From: Halomonas sp. DQ26W
GTDB taxonomy: Bacteria > Pseudomonadota > Gammaproteobacteria > Pseudomonadales > Halomonadaceae
Assembly: GCF_003339685.1 (NCBI RefSeq)
Contig: NZ_QPKI01000016.1
Location: 26,251 to 90,250 of the forward strand
Reading direction: 5' to 3'
Length of the DNA stretch: 64,000 nucleotides
Part shown: piece after piece, positions 26,985-36,896 of the stretch
How the letters are laid out: every line of letters begins with the position of its first letter
How positions within the stretch are numbered: position 1 is the first letter of the stretch
Notes under the pieces: generated by a model
Told to the model about the DNA's origin: nothing
The model's database searches: none
The model's input: only the letters and a program-made list of their open reading frames with translations
Position numbers and translations under genes: made by a program

Positions 26985-28802
26985 ATGCTGCAAAGTATAC
27001 GTGACCGCTCCAGAAGTTGGGGTGCGAAGATCATCGTCGGCGCCGTGGTCGTGACCATGGCCCTGTTCGGGGTCGAGTCCCTGGTGGGGCTGCTTGGTGG
27101 AAGCGGCGACGAGGTAGCCAAGGTCAATGGCCAGTCGATTACCCGTCAAGAACTCGAGATGGAGGTTCAGCGGGCCATCCGCTCGGGCCAGGTGCCACCT
27201 GAGCAGGAGAGGGCGTTGCGCGGACAGGTTCTCGATGAACTGATCGGCGAACGGCTGCTGACGGCTTTCGCCGAACATGGCGGCATGCATCTCTCCGATG
27301 AGCAACTCGATCAGGTAATCGTCACGCTGCCGGAATTCCAGAACCAGAATGGACGCTTCGATGCCGACCTGTTCCGCAACCGCCTGGCCAGTTCCGGTTT
27401 CACGCCGACATCGTTTCGCGCCGCACTACGGGTAGATCTCAAGCGGCAGCAGCTTCAGCAAGGCCTCGTCATGAGTGACTTTTCGCTGGAAAGCGAGCAG
27501 CAAACCCTGGCGGCACTGCAGCGTCAGGTTCGCAGCTTTCGCTACCATGTGCTGAGCGCCGACGACCTGGCCGAGCCCGTAGAGGTTACCGAGCACGACC
27601 TGCTTGCCTACTACGATGAGAATGCCGATCGCTACCGGCGTCCCGAGCAGGTTCGGCTTGAATATGTCGTTATCGACCGGCAGGAGATGGCCGATGCCAT
27701 CGAGATCTCCGACGAGGAGGTTCGCCGCGCCTGGGGAGCGCGTAGCCGCGATGTCGACCGGCGCGTGTCTCATATCATGGTTGGCTTCAATGCAGAGCGT
27801 AGCCGTGCGGAAGCCGTTTCACACCTGGAGAGCGTCCGATCCCGGCTCGCCGAGGGTGAGGATTTTTCCGCCCTGGCGCTTCAGTATTCAGACGATCCGA
27901 CGACCGCCGAACAAGGAGGTGATCTTGGCATGATCAGTCGTGGCTTCTTCGGCGATGCGTTCGACGAGGCCGCCTTTGCGCTCGATCCCGGTCAAGTATC
28001 TGATATTGTCGAGACTAGCAGCGGCCTGCATCTTCTGAAGGTGACTGAGCTTGATCAGCCGCCGCTTGAAGAGATGCGTGAAGAGGTCGAGCGCGAGCTG
28101 GCGCTGGCCGAGGTCAGCGATACCTTTAATCGCCAGGTGCAGACCCTGATCGATGAAAGTTTTGCTGCCGACGACCTGGCCAGCGTGGCCGATCAGCTCG
28201 AGCTTGACCTGTACCAGAGCGACTGGGTCGCCCGGGATGGTGTGTCGGGCGTGCTCTCCGAGCCGGGCGTTATGCAGCAAGCCTTCAGTGACGATGTCCT
28301 GGTGGAGGGCTTCAATAGCGAGGTGATCGAACTGGATGAGGATCGCAGGATGGTGTTGCGGATCACTGATCACCGCGAGCCCACTGTGCTTCCGCTCGAT
28401 GAGGTCCGCGATCGGATAATGCAGGCGGTTGAGCTTCGCAAGCAGCGCGAGGCGCTGCTCGAGGTGGCGCGCACCCAAGTGGAACTACTGCAGGAAAGCG
28501 AGGCGTTGGATATCGACTGGCGACATGTCGAGAGTGCCGTGCGGCAGCAGGATAATGTTCCGCGTTCGGTACTGCAGGCGGCATTCCGGCTTCCCCATCC
28601 TGGGGATGAAGAAACCGTCTACGGTCAGGCCACCGACGAGGATCGAGTGGTCCTCATTGCCCTGGAGCGTGTCGAGCAGGGTGAAGTGGATGCCCAGGTG
28701 GAGACCTTCGTGGCGCGCATGACTGAGCAACTGCGTGGACAGGCTGCGATTCAGGGGCTCCAGTCCTATCTGCGAGAGACCGCCGATATCGATCGCCGCT
28801 GA
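26985..28802 (+). CDS. ppiD: Periplasmic folding chaperone / peptidyl-prolyl isomerase PpiD
   Basis: This 605-residue protein is anchored in the inner membrane by one N-terminal helix (about residues 14-35, AKIIVGAVVVTMALFGVESL) and works in the periplasm near the SecYEG exit. A SurA-like chaperone region begins at VNGQSITRQELEMEVQRAI. One parvulin domain lies at about 262-355 (SHIMVGFNA, AEGEDFSALALQYSDDPT, GGDLGMISRGFF, SSGLHLLKV), with further chaperone helices after it. Length is close to E. coli PpiD (623). It is the last gene of the conserved block and ends at a strong terminator. Confidence 0.96.
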   Translation: MLQSIRDRSRSWGAKIIVGAVVVTMALFGVESLVGLLGGSGDEVAKVNGQSITRQELEMEVQRAIRSGQVPPEQERALRGQVLDELIGERLLTAFAEHGGMHLSDEQLDQVIVTLPEFQNQNGRFDADLFRNRLASSGFTPTSFRAALRVDLKRQQLQQGLVMSDFSLESEQQTLAALQRQVRSFRYHVLSADDLAEPVEVTEHDLLAYYDENADRYRRPEQVRLEYVVIDRQEMADAIEISDEEVRRAWGARSRDVDRRVSHIMVGFNAERSRAEAVSHLESVRSRLAEGEDFSALALQYSDDPTTAEQGGDLGMISRGFFGDAFDEAAFALDPGQVSDIVETSSGLHLLKVTELDQPPLEEMREEVERELALAEVSDTFNRQVQTLIDESFAADDLASVADQLELDLYQSDWVARDGVSGVLSEPGVMQQAFSDDVLVEGFNSEVIELDEDRRMVLRITDHREPTVLPLDEVRDRIMQAVELRKQREALLEVARTQVELLQESEALDIDWRHVESAVRQQDNVPRSVLQAAFRLPHPGDEETVYGQATDEDRVVLIALERVEQGEVDAQVETFVARMTEQLRGQAAIQGLQSYLRETADIDRR

Positions 28803-28820
28803 TACCAAGGTGGGATCGGC

Positions 28821-28853
28821 AAACAGGAGGCACAGTGTGCCTCCTGTTTTTTT
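28821..28853. terminator. Strong terminator after ppiD
   Basis: AAACAGGAGGCAC-AGT-GTGCCTCCTGTTT pairs over 13 bp and is followed by a T run. The A-rich 5' edge also lets it act on the opposite strand. Confidence 0.92.
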
Positions 28854-29031
28854 GGTTCATCGAAATTATACCGTTATCATGATTGCTCGTTCAATACAGG
28901 TAACTGACAAGGTGCTTGTCAACGCTGCATGCGTGATGGTGCTCTAAGCGTTACTGTATGACATAAAGGAAAATCTACAACCGTGGCGATGGCGCTGCCA
29001 GGCTGGAGTCGAGTATGTGGCTGCCTGGGGC

Positions 29032-29790
29032 TCAGAAATCGATTCGTTGCAGGGTGGGGCGGCCGACGTTCTTGATGACCACTTCCCAGCCCTGGCCGGG
29101 CCGCCAGTCGCCCAGCACGACGCGCTGGGCGGGTGTGCCGTCGATGTCGAGATCATGCACCGCCGGGCGGTGGGTGTGGCCATGGATCAGGGTCGTGACG
29201 CCATGGTCGCGCATCGTCTGGACGACTTCGTCGGGGGTCACGTCCATGATGTCATCGGCCTTGTTGGAAGTGGCCTCGCCCGACTGCTGGCGTAGCGAGG
29301 CCGCCAGTGTGATACGGTCGGTAATCGGCATGGCCAGTACCTGCTGCTGCCATTCGGGCTGCCGTGCCTGGGCGCGGAAAGCCATGTAGGCCTCGTCCCG
29401 GGTGCAGAGGCTATCGCCATGCATCAGCAGTATTGGCGCGTCGTGGAAGACGACCAGAGCAGGGTCGGCCAACAGCTTCGCGCCGGCAGCGGTGGCGAAG
29501 CGCTGGCCGAGCAGGAAGTCACGATTGCCGTGCATCAGGTAGATGGCTGTACCATCGTCTGCGAGTTGGTGCAGGGCGGTGGCGATATCCACGGCGAGTG
29601 CTGCATTGCCGCTGGTATCGACATCGACCAGGTCGAGTAGGTCGTCACCGACCCAGGCCTCGAAGAAATCGCCGAGTATGTAGAGCGCATCTGCCCCCTG
29701 GGCCCGTGTCTGGAGCCAGCCGAGAAAGCTGTCGGTCACCTCGGGGGCTTCAGGGTGCAGATGCAGGTCGGAAACTATCAGTGTGGTCAT
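29032..29790 (-). CDS. lpxH: UDP-2,3-diacylglucosamine diphosphatase
   Basis: This 252-residue peripheral membrane phosphoesterase makes lipid X in lipid A synthesis. Metal-binding calcineurin motifs appear in order: SDLHLH (D8, H10), LGDFFEAWVGDD (D41), HGNRDFL, MHGDSLCTRD and the HGHTHRPAVH pair. Length fits LpxH and not LpxI. It follows ppiB by 79 bases on the minus strand, a common gammaproteobacterial arrangement next to glnS/cysS. Confidence 0.95.
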   Translation of the reverse strand: MTTLIVSDLHLHPEAPEVTDSFLGWLQTRAQGADALYILGDFFEAWVGDDLLDLVDVDTSGNAALAVDIATALHQLADDGTAIYLMHGNRDFLLGQRFATAAGAKLLADPALVVFHDAPILLMHGDSLCTRDEAYMAFRAQARQPEWQQQVLAMPITDRITLAASLRQQSGEATSNKADDIMDVTPDEVVQTMRDHGVTTLIHGHTHRPAVHDLDIDGTPAQRVVLGDWRPGQGWEVVIKNVGRPTLQRIDF

Positions 29791-29869
29791 GGGCCGTCTC
29801 GCAGGGCTGAATCATGAGGGGCCAGCGCAATACGGCCGAACTGGGCAGTCTTGTTGCGCTTCGATCCTG

Positions 29870-30379
29870 TCAGGTATCGGCAGGGCCATCCTTCATGTAG
29901 GCACGCTGGATGATCACATCCTCGGCCGGGACATCGGCATGCATGCCGCGTCGGCTGGTTCCCATGGCGGTGATCTTCTCGACCACGTCCATGCCTTCGA
30001 CCACCTCACCGAAGACGCAATAGCCCCAGCCCTGGATGTTCTTGCCGCTGTGGTTGAGGAAGTCATTATCGGCCACGTTGATGAAGAATTGCGCCGTGGC
30101 AGAGTGGGGGTCCTGGGTGCGCGCCATGGCCAGGGTGCCGATGGTATTCTTGAGGCCGTTATCGGCTTCGTTCTCGACCGGCTCGCGGGTTGGTTTCTGA
30201 TTGAACTCCTGGTCGAAGCCGCCGCCCTGTACCATGAAACCAGGGATCACCCGATGAAACAGTGTGCCGTCGAAATGGCCGTCGTGAACGTACTGCTCGA
30301 AATTGGCGGCGGTTTTCGGGGCTTTGTCGTGATTCACGGCGACCGTGATATCACCGAGGTTGGTCTCTAGAACGATCAT
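29870..30379 (-). CDS. ppiB: Cytoplasmic peptidyl-prolyl cis-trans isomerase B (cyclophilin)
   Basis: This 169-residue cyclophilin without a signal peptide begins [21 protein letters not shown]. It carries the catalytic [16 protein letters not shown] and the [16 protein letters not shown] and [14 protein letters not shown] segments. I chose the ATG at 30379 behind AGGAAAAAGCG. A much longer in-frame reading extends back over glnS but does not resemble any cyclophilin. It is divergent from glnS. Confidence 0.95.
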   Translation of the reverse strand: MIVLETNLGDITVAVNHDKAPKTAANFEQYVHDGHFDGTLFHRVIPGFMVQGGGFDQEFNQKPTREPVENEADNGLKNTIGTLAMARTQDPHSATAQFFINVADNDFLNHSGKNIQGWGYCVFGEVVEGMDVVEKITAMGTSRRGMHADVPAEDVIIQRAYMKDGPADT

Positions 30380-30423
30380 CGCTTTTTCCTGTGAGCTGTG
30401 ACTTGGGCAATAGCAGGCGCGCC

Positions 30424-30454
30424 TTGGCGCCGTGCAGGGGCGTGGCGCTATAAT
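30424..30454 (+). promoter_or_regulatory. Candidate sigma-70 promoter of glnS
   Basis: A perfect TATAAT (30449-30454) has TTGGCG (30424-30429) 19 bases upstream. It lies 105 bases before the glnS start. The -10 is good; the -35 spacing is long. Confidence 0.45.
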
Positions 30455-30559
30455 AGCGGTTTTGCATCGATGCGCGAAGCGCGTCGGGTTGTTCCTTTCT
30501 CCAAGACAGCCCCACGAACGGGCTTCGCGCCCATTCAACCAGAGGTTTACCGCATCAAC

Positions 30560-32272
30560 ATGTCCACCGATACCGCCAGCGCGCCGAATTTCATCCGCAA
30601 CCAGATCCGCGACGAGATCGAAGCCGGCAAGGCCGACAGGGTCGTGACTCGCTTTCCGCCGGAGCCCAACGGCTTTTTGCACGTGGGTCATGCCAAGTCG
30701 ATCTGTCTCAATTTCGGCCTGGCCGAGCAGTTCGGTGGCGATTGTCATCTGCGCTTCGACGATACCAATCCGGCCAAGGAGGAGCAGGCCTATATCGATG
30801 CCATCAAGGAGGACGTGGCCTGGCTGGGTTTCCAGTGGGCGGGCGAGGTGCGCTATGCCTCCGACTACTTCGACCAGCTCTATGCCTGGGCTCAGCACCT
30901 GATTCGCGAGGGCAAGGCCTATGTGGACGATCTCTCCCCCGAAGAGATCCGCGAGTATCGCGGCAGCCTGACTGAGCCCGGCAGGCCGAGCCCCTACTGC
31001 TCGCGCAGCGTGGAGGAGAACCTTGACCTGCTCGAGCGCATGCGTACCGGCGAGTTCGCCGAGGGCGAGAAGGTGCTGCGCGCTAGGATCGATATGGCCG
31101 CACCGAATATCAACCTGCGCGACCCGATCCTCTATCGCATTCGCCACGCCCATCACCACCAGACCGGCGACAAGTGGAAGATCTACCCCTCATACGACTT
31201 CACCCACGGCCAGTCGGATGCGCTCGAAGGCGTTACCCACTCCATCTGCACCCTGGAGTTCGAGGATCATCGCCCGCTCTACGAGTGGTTCCTGGAGAAC
31301 CTTCCGGTGCCGGCCAAGCCGCGCCAGATCGAGTTTGCCCGGCTCAACCTCAACTACACCCTGACCTCCAAGCGCAAGCTCAAGCTGCTGGTGGACGAGG
31401 GTATCGTCGACGGCTGGGACGACCCGCGAATGCCGACCATCTCCGGCATGCGTCGCCGCGGTTATACGCCGGGGTCGATCCGCAAGTTCTGCGACATGAT
31501 CGGTGTGACCCGTGCCGACGGCGGCCTGGTGGACATTGCCATGCTCTATCACGCCATTCGATCGGACCTCGAGGACAACGCCCCGCGTGCCATGTGCGTG
31601 CTCAAGCCGCTCAAGGTGGTGCTGACCAATGTGGCCAACGACCACGAAGAGGTCTTTGATGTGCCGGGCCACCCCGCTCGCGAGGACATGGGTGTGCGCC
31701 AGATTCCCTTCACCCGCGAGCTGTGGATCGACCAGGACGACTTCATGGAGGAGCCACCGAAGAAGTTCTTCCGGTTGGCACCGGGCCAAGAGGTGCGGCT
31801 GCGCAATTCCTATGTGATTCGCTGCGACGAGGTGGTGAAAGACGCTGCCGGCGCGATCACCGAGCTGCGCTGTTCGGTGGATCTCGACACCCTGGGCAAG
31901 AACCCGGAAGGGCGCAAGGTGAAGGGCGTGATTCACTGGGTCAGCGCTGTCCACGCGGTACCCATGGAGGTACGCCTCTACGACAACCTGTTCCAGGTCG
32001 AACAGCCCGACCGGGACAAGGACGCCGACTTCCTCGATCACCTCAATCCCGATTCCCTGCAGGTGCATCAGGCCATGGGCGAGCCGAGCCTGGCCGAGGC
32101 GCCGCCCGAGTCGCGCTTCCAGTTTGAGCGCGTCGGCTACTTCTGTGCCGACCGCCACGCCTGTCGCGACGGCAAGCGCGTGTTCAATCGTACCGTCGGG
32201 CTGAAGGATGGCTGGGCCAAGGTTCAGAAGCAGGAAACCCGGAAAAAAGAGCAAGGACAGAAGAAGGGCTGA
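30560..32272 (+). CDS. glnS: Glutaminyl-tRNA synthetase
   Basis: This 570-residue class I synthetase charges tRNA-Gln. It has the HIGH-type motif HVGHAKS (41-47) in [19 protein letters not shown], the KMSKS-like LTSKRKL, and the [16 protein letters not shown] segment. The C-terminal anticodon-binding barrels run from about residue 340. The tail ends in a basic stretch (KKEQGQKKG), slightly longer than the 554-residue E. coli enzyme. The ATG at 30560 starts the conserved region; in-frame codons upstream are leader. cysS begins one base after the stop, so the two synthetases are co-transcribed. Confidence 0.97.
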   Translation: MSTDTASAPNFIRNQIRDEIEAGKADRVVTRFPPEPNGFLHVGHAKSICLNFGLAEQFGGDCHLRFDDTNPAKEEQAYIDAIKEDVAWLGFQWAGEVRYASDYFDQLYAWAQHLIREGKAYVDDLSPEEIREYRGSLTEPGRPSPYCSRSVEENLDLLERMRTGEFAEGEKVLRARIDMAAPNINLRDPILYRIRHAHHHQTGDKWKIYPSYDFTHGQSDALEGVTHSICTLEFEDHRPLYEWFLENLPVPAKPRQIEFARLNLNYTLTSKRKLKLLVDEGIVDGWDDPRMPTISGMRRRGYTPGSIRKFCDMIGVTRADGGLVDIAMLYHAIRSDLEDNAPRAMCVLKPLKVVLTNVANDHEEVFDVPGHPAREDMGVRQIPFTRELWIDQDDFMEEPPKKFFRLAPGQEVRLRNSYVIRCDEVVKDAAGAITELRCSVDLDTLGKNPEGRKVKGVIHWVSAVHAVPMEVRLYDNLFQVEQPDRDKDADFLDHLNPDSLQVHQAMGEPSLAEAPPESRFQFERVGYFCADRHACRDGKRVFNRTVGLKDGWAKVQKQETRKKEQGQKKG

Positions 32273-32273
32273 C

Positions 32274-33674
32274 ATGCAGATCTACAATACGCTGACGCGC
32301 CGCAAGGAAACGTTCGTACCCATCGAGCCGGGCAGGGTACGCATGTACGTCTGCGGCATGACCGTCTACGACTACTGCCACCTGGGCCATGCCCGGGTGA
32401 TGGTGGCGTTCGATGTGGTGACCCGATACCTGCGCTGGCGCGGTCTTGACGTCACCTACGTGCGCAACATCACCGATATCGACGACAAGATCCTCAAGCG
32501 TGCCGACGAGAACGGCGAGAGTATCGGTGCGTTGACTGAGCGCATGATCGGCGCCATGCACGAGGACGAGGCGCGGCTGTTCGTGTTGCGTCCGGATCAT
32601 GAGCCTCGTGCCACTGGGCATGTGGCCGAGATCATCGCCATGATCGAGACCCTGATCGACAAGGGTTACGCCTATGCGGCGAGCAATGGCGACGTCTACT
32701 ACCGGGTGCGCAAGTTCGAGGGCTACGGCAAGCTCAATAACCGCGACCTGGACGAGATGCGCTCCGGGGCCCGGGTCGAGGTCGACGAGCACAAGGAGGA
32801 CCCGCTCGACTTCGTGCTGTGGAAAGCGGCCAAGCCCGGCGAGGCGAGCTGGTCGTCGCCCTGGGGCGAGGGGCGCCCCGGTTGGCACATCGAGTGCTCG
32901 GCCATGTCGACCTGCTGCCTGGGGGAGACCTTCGACATTCATGGCGGCGGGCCGGACCTGACCTTCCCTCACCATGAAAATGAGATCGCCCAGAGCGAGG
33001 CGGCCACCGGCAAGCCCTACGTCAACACCTGGATGCATGCGGGAGCGGTGAGGGTGGACCAGGAGAAGATGTCCAAGTCGCTGGGCAACTTCTTCACCAT
33101 CCGCGAGGTGCTCGAATCGCACGACCCGGAAGTGGTGCGCTACCTGCTGGTGGCCAGCCACTATCGCAGTGCCATCAACTACGCCCCGGAGTCCCTGGCG
33201 GATGCCCGCAAGTCCCTCGAGCGGTTCTACAACGCCCTCGAAGGGCTGGCGTTCGAGGGTGATGAACCACGGGGCGAGGTGGATGCACGATTCGCTGAGC
33301 GCTTCATCGCCGCCATGGACGACGACTTCAATACCGCCGAGGCGCTGTCGGTGCTCTTCGAGCTGGTCCGCGAACTGAACCGGGCCAAGAAGGAAGCTCC
33401 CGAGTGGGCGCCGCTACTGGCCGCCGAGCTCAAGCGCCTGGGCGACGTACTTGGCCTGCTGCAGCAGGACCCCGAGGCGTTCCTCAAGGGCGGTGCCAGC
33501 GAACTGCCGCTGAGTGAAGCCGAGATCGAAGCGAAGATCGTTGCCCGTGCAAACGCCAAGAAGGCGATGAACTTTGACGCCGCCGACGGTATTCGTGACG
33601 AGTTGGCAGCGCTTGGCATCATTCTCAAGGATTCCCGCGAGGGGACTACCTGGGTAATGGAACAGATGGATTAG
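32274..33674 (+). CDS. cysS: Cysteinyl-tRNA synthetase
   Basis: This 466-residue class I synthetase has the zinc and catalytic features of CysRS. Cys27 lies in [14 protein letters not shown] is at 36-39, and [22 protein letters not shown] and [12 protein letters not shown] supply the remaining zinc ligands. [12 protein letters not shown] is the KMSKS loop. The C-terminal helical domain is complete. It follows glnS after a single base, so expression is probably linked. A hairpin follows the stop. Confidence 0.97.
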   Translation: MQIYNTLTRRKETFVPIEPGRVRMYVCGMTVYDYCHLGHARVMVAFDVVTRYLRWRGLDVTYVRNITDIDDKILKRADENGESIGALTERMIGAMHEDEARLFVLRPDHEPRATGHVAEIIAMIETLIDKGYAYAASNGDVYYRVRKFEGYGKLNNRDLDEMRSGARVEVDEHKEDPLDFVLWKAAKPGEASWSSPWGEGRPGWHIECSAMSTCCLGETFDIHGGGPDLTFPHHENEIAQSEAATGKPYVNTWMHAGAVRVDQEKMSKSLGNFFTIREVLESHDPEVVRYLLVASHYRSAINYAPESLADARKSLERFYNALEGLAFEGDEPRGEVDARFAERFIAAMDDDFNTAEALSVLFELVRELNRAKKEAPEWAPLLAAELKRLGDVLGLLQQDPEAFLKGGASELPLSEAEIEAKIVARANAKKAMNFDAADGIRDELAALGIILKDSREGTTWVMEQMD

Positions 33675-33693
33675 GTCGACTGCAATTACATGC

Positions 33694-33722
33694 ATTGCGC
33701 CAGGCCTATGGCCGGGCGCAAT
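33694..33722. terminator. Stem-loop between cysS and the DUF1853-like gene
   Basis: ATTGCGCC (33694-33701) pairs with GGCGCAAT (33715-33722), with an inner GGCC-TAT-GGCC stem separated by an A-G mismatch. It lies between converging genes and lacks a long T run. Confidence 0.6.
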
Positions 33723-33726
33723 ACGT

Positions 33727-34734
33727 TCAGCCCCGGGCTTTGGCCGGAGGAAGAGGGATCTGGCGCGGCCAGGCATCCTCCACCACGAACAGTCGTCGAT
33801 AGCCGCCGCCCGGACGACAGTCGCCATCAGCCGTCAGGGCGATCTGGACCGGTGGGCCGTGGCCCCGAATGTGCTGCGCCAGTCGAGTTTCCACGTCGCG
33901 CAGGCTGGTGAATGCCTCGTCTCTTGGCAGTGCCAGCCAGTGTGGCTTGGCCAGCCACGCTGCACGGGTCCCGCGGGGCAGGCCGTCGCGGAAGTTGCGC
34001 CACTCACTCCATTGCAGCCACTCCCCCCTGAGGTGCTCCTGGGTCGCCTCTCGGGGCGACGGCAGGGCCTGATGCCAGGGGTAGAACAGCACGCCGGGCA
34101 TTGCCAACTGGGGCTGGATGAACGGCTCCGGAGTAGGGCCGACATCCCTGGGGCGAGTGTGGAGCCGGATCGCCAGGCGTGTCTCGGCTCGCTCCGTCAG
34201 GCGTAATTGATGGCGATGAAGATGCTCGCGCTTGGTCGCCAGGCTGTCGGCGCCACCGGGGCCGATCCAGCGCGCCTGGTCGCTGGGGTCCCCAGGTCCT
34301 TCCGGGAGGCCGAGATAGAACTTGATGGCCACTTCCAGGTGGATGGGCATCGGGTCGCAGCGGCGGCGATAGAGCAGGTCGAGTTCGCCCAGGGTGCGCT
34401 TGCCCTGGTGGACGCGCAGGTTGTGTGCCAGCAATCGCGTACCGGGAGCGGCGTCGAGCAGGAATTGCCATAGCGTTTCATGGTAGTGCCCCATGCGGCC
34501 TTCAACGGTGCTGCCGACACGCTGTTCGAGTATTTGCGGCGCGGCTTCCAGTCCCCGGAAGAAGTTTGTAAGCTGCCCATCGTCTGCCAGCCCCAGAACC
34601 TCACGTGAAGGACGCCCCGGCCACTCGGCGTGGATCAGATCCGGCGCCATGAGGATCCAGGCCAGGTCGCGGACCAGGGGGTGATGGCAGTGGACGAGTC
34701 GTGGGTCGCCGCTTGCAAGCATGTTGAAAATCAT
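33727..34734 (-). CDS. DUF1853-like protein of unknown function
   Basis: The 335-residue cytoplasmic protein resembles, from memory, the DUF1853 family. Conserved-looking blocks are GRMGHYHETLWQFLL (79-93), LGELDLLYRR (115-124), IHLEVAIKFYLGL (131-143) and MPGVLFYPWHQAL. The pair GELDLLY and HLEVAIKF recalls the GEIDLIA...VEVK core of PD-(D/E)XK nucleases, with D119, E134 and K138 as candidate residues; the E-to-K spacing is longer than usual. The start at 34734 is not strongly supported by a ribosome site; an ATG at 34722 is an alternative. It is convergent with cysS. Confidence 0.65.
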   Translation of the reverse strand: MIFNMLASGDPRLVHCHHPLVRDLAWILMAPDLIHAEWPGRPSREVLGLADDGQLTNFFRGLEAAPQILEQRVGSTVEGRMGHYHETLWQFLLDAAPGTRLLAHNLRVHQGKRTLGELDLLYRRRCDPMPIHLEVAIKFYLGLPEGPGDPSDQARWIGPGGADSLATKREHLHRHQLRLTERAETRLAIRLHTRPRDVGPTPEPFIQPQLAMPGVLFYPWHQALPSPREATQEHLRGEWLQWSEWRNFRDGLPRGTRAAWLAKPHWLALPRDEAFTSLRDVETRLAQHIRGHGPPVQIALTADGDCRPGGGYRRLFVVEDAWPRQIPLPPAKARG

Positions 34735-34814
34735 TCCGCGTTGAGATCAGGTCTGACAGCCAAACTGTACACCCCTTATACTCTGGGAACATTCACAACC
34801 TATGGGTGGTGGCG

Positions 34815-35726
34815 ATGAAGCGCTCCCTGACCGGCCTGGCAGTCCTTGCGACTGCCTCTGTGCTGACCCCGTCCGTGGCCCAGGCTAGCGACCCCGTGGT
34901 GGTTTCCTCCAAGATCGATACTGAAGGCTCGGTGCTGGGCCAGTTGATCATGCAAAGACTCGAGCAGGCCGGCATCGAGGTCGAGGATCGACTGCAGCTG
35001 GGTGGCACTAGTATCGTGCGCAGCGCCTTGAAGGCTGGCGAGATCGACCTTTACCCCGAATATACCGGCAATGGCGCCTTTTTCTTCGACATGGCCGACA
35101 GTGATGTGTGGAATGATCCCGGTGAAGCCTACGCCACGGTGCGGGACCTGGATGCCGAGGATGGGCTGATCTGGCTGACGCCGGCCGACGCCAACAATAC
35201 CTGGGCCATGAGTGTCCGTGGCGACCTGGCGCGTGAACACGACCTGGCTACCCTGGAAGACTTGGCGGACTATCTGTCGGAGGGGGGCGAGTTCAAGTTC
35301 GCTGCCAGTGCCGAGTTCGTCGAATCCGAGCAGGCCCTGCCGGCATTCCAGCAGGCCTACGGCTTCGAGCTGTCGTCGGATCAGCTGTTGGTGCTGTCGG
35401 GCGGGAACACTGCCGCCACCATGCGGGCCGCCGCCCAGCAGACCAGTGGCGTCAACGCGGCCATGACCTACGGTACCGACGGTGGTCTCGGCGCTCTGGA
35501 CCTGGTGGTGCTCAAGGATACGCTTGGCGTTCAGCCAGTTTATCAGCCGGCGCCGGTGGTGCGTGAAGCCGTGCTGGAGGCACACCCCGAGATCGAATCG
35601 CTGTTGGCGGCGGTCTTTCAGGCGCTGGATCTCGAGACACTGCAGCGGCTCAACGGGCAGGTCGCCGTCGACGGGCTGGCTCCCCGCCAAGTTGCCGAGG
35701 ATTTCCTCGCCGACCTCGCGGAATGA
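34815..35726 (+). CDS. osmF: Osmoprotectant ABC transporter substrate-binding protein (OsmF/YehZ-like)
   Basis: This 303-residue periplasmic protein binds quaternary amines or related compatible solutes. Signal peptide: MKRSLTGLAVLATASVLTPSVAQAS. The OpuAC fold follows, with VSSKIDTEGSVLGQLIMQRLE, EIDLYPEYTGNGA and NNTWAMSVR. I chose the ATG at 34815, with a G-rich site 5 bases before it; a GTG at 34806 in the same frame is possible. It heads four genes in the same order as E. coli yehZYXW and so is probably OsmF-like rather than ProX. Substrate is unproven; the E. coli system is a weak betaine importer. Confidence 0.88.
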   Translation: MKRSLTGLAVLATASVLTPSVAQASDPVVVSSKIDTEGSVLGQLIMQRLEQAGIEVEDRLQLGGTSIVRSALKAGEIDLYPEYTGNGAFFFDMADSDVWNDPGEAYATVRDLDAEDGLIWLTPADANNTWAMSVRGDLAREHDLATLEDLADYLSEGGEFKFAASAEFVESEQALPAFQQAYGFELSSDQLLVLSGGNTAATMRAAAQQTSGVNAAMTYGTDGGLGALDLVVLKDTLGVQPVYQPAPVVREAVLEAHPEIESLLAAVFQALDLETLQRLNGQVAVDGLAPRQVAEDFLADLAE

Positions 35727-35729
35727 TAC

Positions 35730-36896
35730 GTGACGGCTGCTAGGTCTACGCCCAACTGGGTATTGCTGTGTCTCATGCTCGTCGGGCTGATGGCTTGGCT
35801 TGTGCTCGACGCGGTGAACGTCACGCCCAACCGCATCGTTTCAGGCACGCCCTATCGCGCCTACGAGGTGCATGGCTGGTGGGCAGCGCTGCTGGCCGGT
35901 GTACCCATGCTGGCGGTAATGGTGCTGGCCTGGCGCCCCGATGTTCGGCGACTGCAAGCCGCCTTGGTCGTGGTAGTGGGGTTGCTGTCGGCGATGCCTC
36001 TTTGGCTGGCAACAGCCGTTGCGGCCCTGGCCGATCCCGACATGCCCCAGGCGCGTCTGGGAGTCGGATCGTCGCTCTGGCTGTTGCTGTTCCTGTGGCT
36101 GCTGGTGGTGATCGAGTTGCGTACCCGCCTGGGTCTGCCACGCGCGTTCGGCTGGCTGCTGTTGCTGCCGATACTCATCGGCTGGTGGCTGTCGCTATCG
36201 TTCTGGCTCGAGCCGCTGGCGCTCTTCCGGGAGTACCAGGTGCGTAGCGAGCAGTTTGCCTCGGCCATCGTCTACCATCTGGCCCTGGTTGGCGCGGCGG
36301 TCGGTGCGAGCCTGGTGCTGGGAATCGTGCTGGCGCTGGGCATGCGTCGCTATCCCGGCATGCGCAAGGCCGGCTTCAGCGTGCTCAATGTTGTACAGAC
36401 CATCCCCAGTCTGGCTCTCTTCGGCCTGCTGCTGGCCCCCCTGGCCTGGCTGTCGTCGCGTTTCGACTGGCTGGCGTCCATGGGGGTGAGCGGCATTGGC
36501 TGGGCGCCGGCTTGGCTGGCACTGGTTGGCTATAGTCTGCTGCCCATGGTGCGCAACACCTATGTCGCCCTTGAAGGCGTCGAGCCGGCAGTGATCGAGT
36601 CGGCCCGCGGGATGGGCATGAGTCGTCGTCAGGCCTTCTTGCAGGTACGGCTTCCGCTGGCGTTGCCGGTCGTGCTGGAAGGGGTGCGAATCACCACGGT
36701 ACAGGCGATCGGCCTCACAGCCGTGGCGGCGCTGATCGGCGCCGGCGGCCTGGGAACCTTTATCTTCCAGGGCCTGGGCCAGGCAGCGATGGACCTGGTG
36801 CTGCTCGGAGCACTGCCCATCATCGCCCTGGCACTGGTGGCCGATGCCCTGCTGGGGGCGTTGGCCGAGCGATTTCGCCACGGAGGGACCCCATGA
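35730..36896 (+). CDS. yehY: Osmoprotectant ABC transporter permease, YehY-like
   Basis: This 388-residue permease has a long N-terminal membrane region (about five helices before residue 165) ahead of the usual OpuC-type permease core. The core runs from FASAIVYHLALVGAAVG to the coupling loop VESARGMGMSRRQAFLQVRLPLALP. The extended N-terminus is what separates YehY from YehW. The start is a GTG at 35730, 3 bases after the binding-protein stop. It overlaps the ATPase gene by 4 bases (ATGA). Confidence 0.86.
   Translation: MTAARSTPNWVLLCLMLVGLMAWLVLDAVNVTPNRIVSGTPYRAYEVHGWWAALLAGVPMLAVMVLAWRPDVRRLQAALVVVVGLLSAMPLWLATAVAALADPDMPQARLGVGSSLWLLLFLWLLVVIELRTRLGLPRAFGWLLLLPILIGWWLSLSFWLEPLALFREYQVRSEQFASAIVYHLALVGAAVGASLVLGIVLALGMRRYPGMRKAGFSVLNVVQTIPSLALFGLLLAPLAWLSSRFDWLASMGVSGIGWAPAWLALVGYSLLPMVRNTYVALEGVEPAVIESARGMGMSRRQAFLQVRLPLALPVVLEGVRITTVQAIGLTAVAALIGAGGLGTFIFQGLGQAAMDLVLLGALPIIALALVADALLGALAERFRHGGTP

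Noticed and set aside
30380..31159. An N-terminal extension of ppiB giving a 429-residue protein
   Set aside because: The extra part is antisense to glnS and resembles nothing. A good ribosome site precedes the internal ATG at 30379.
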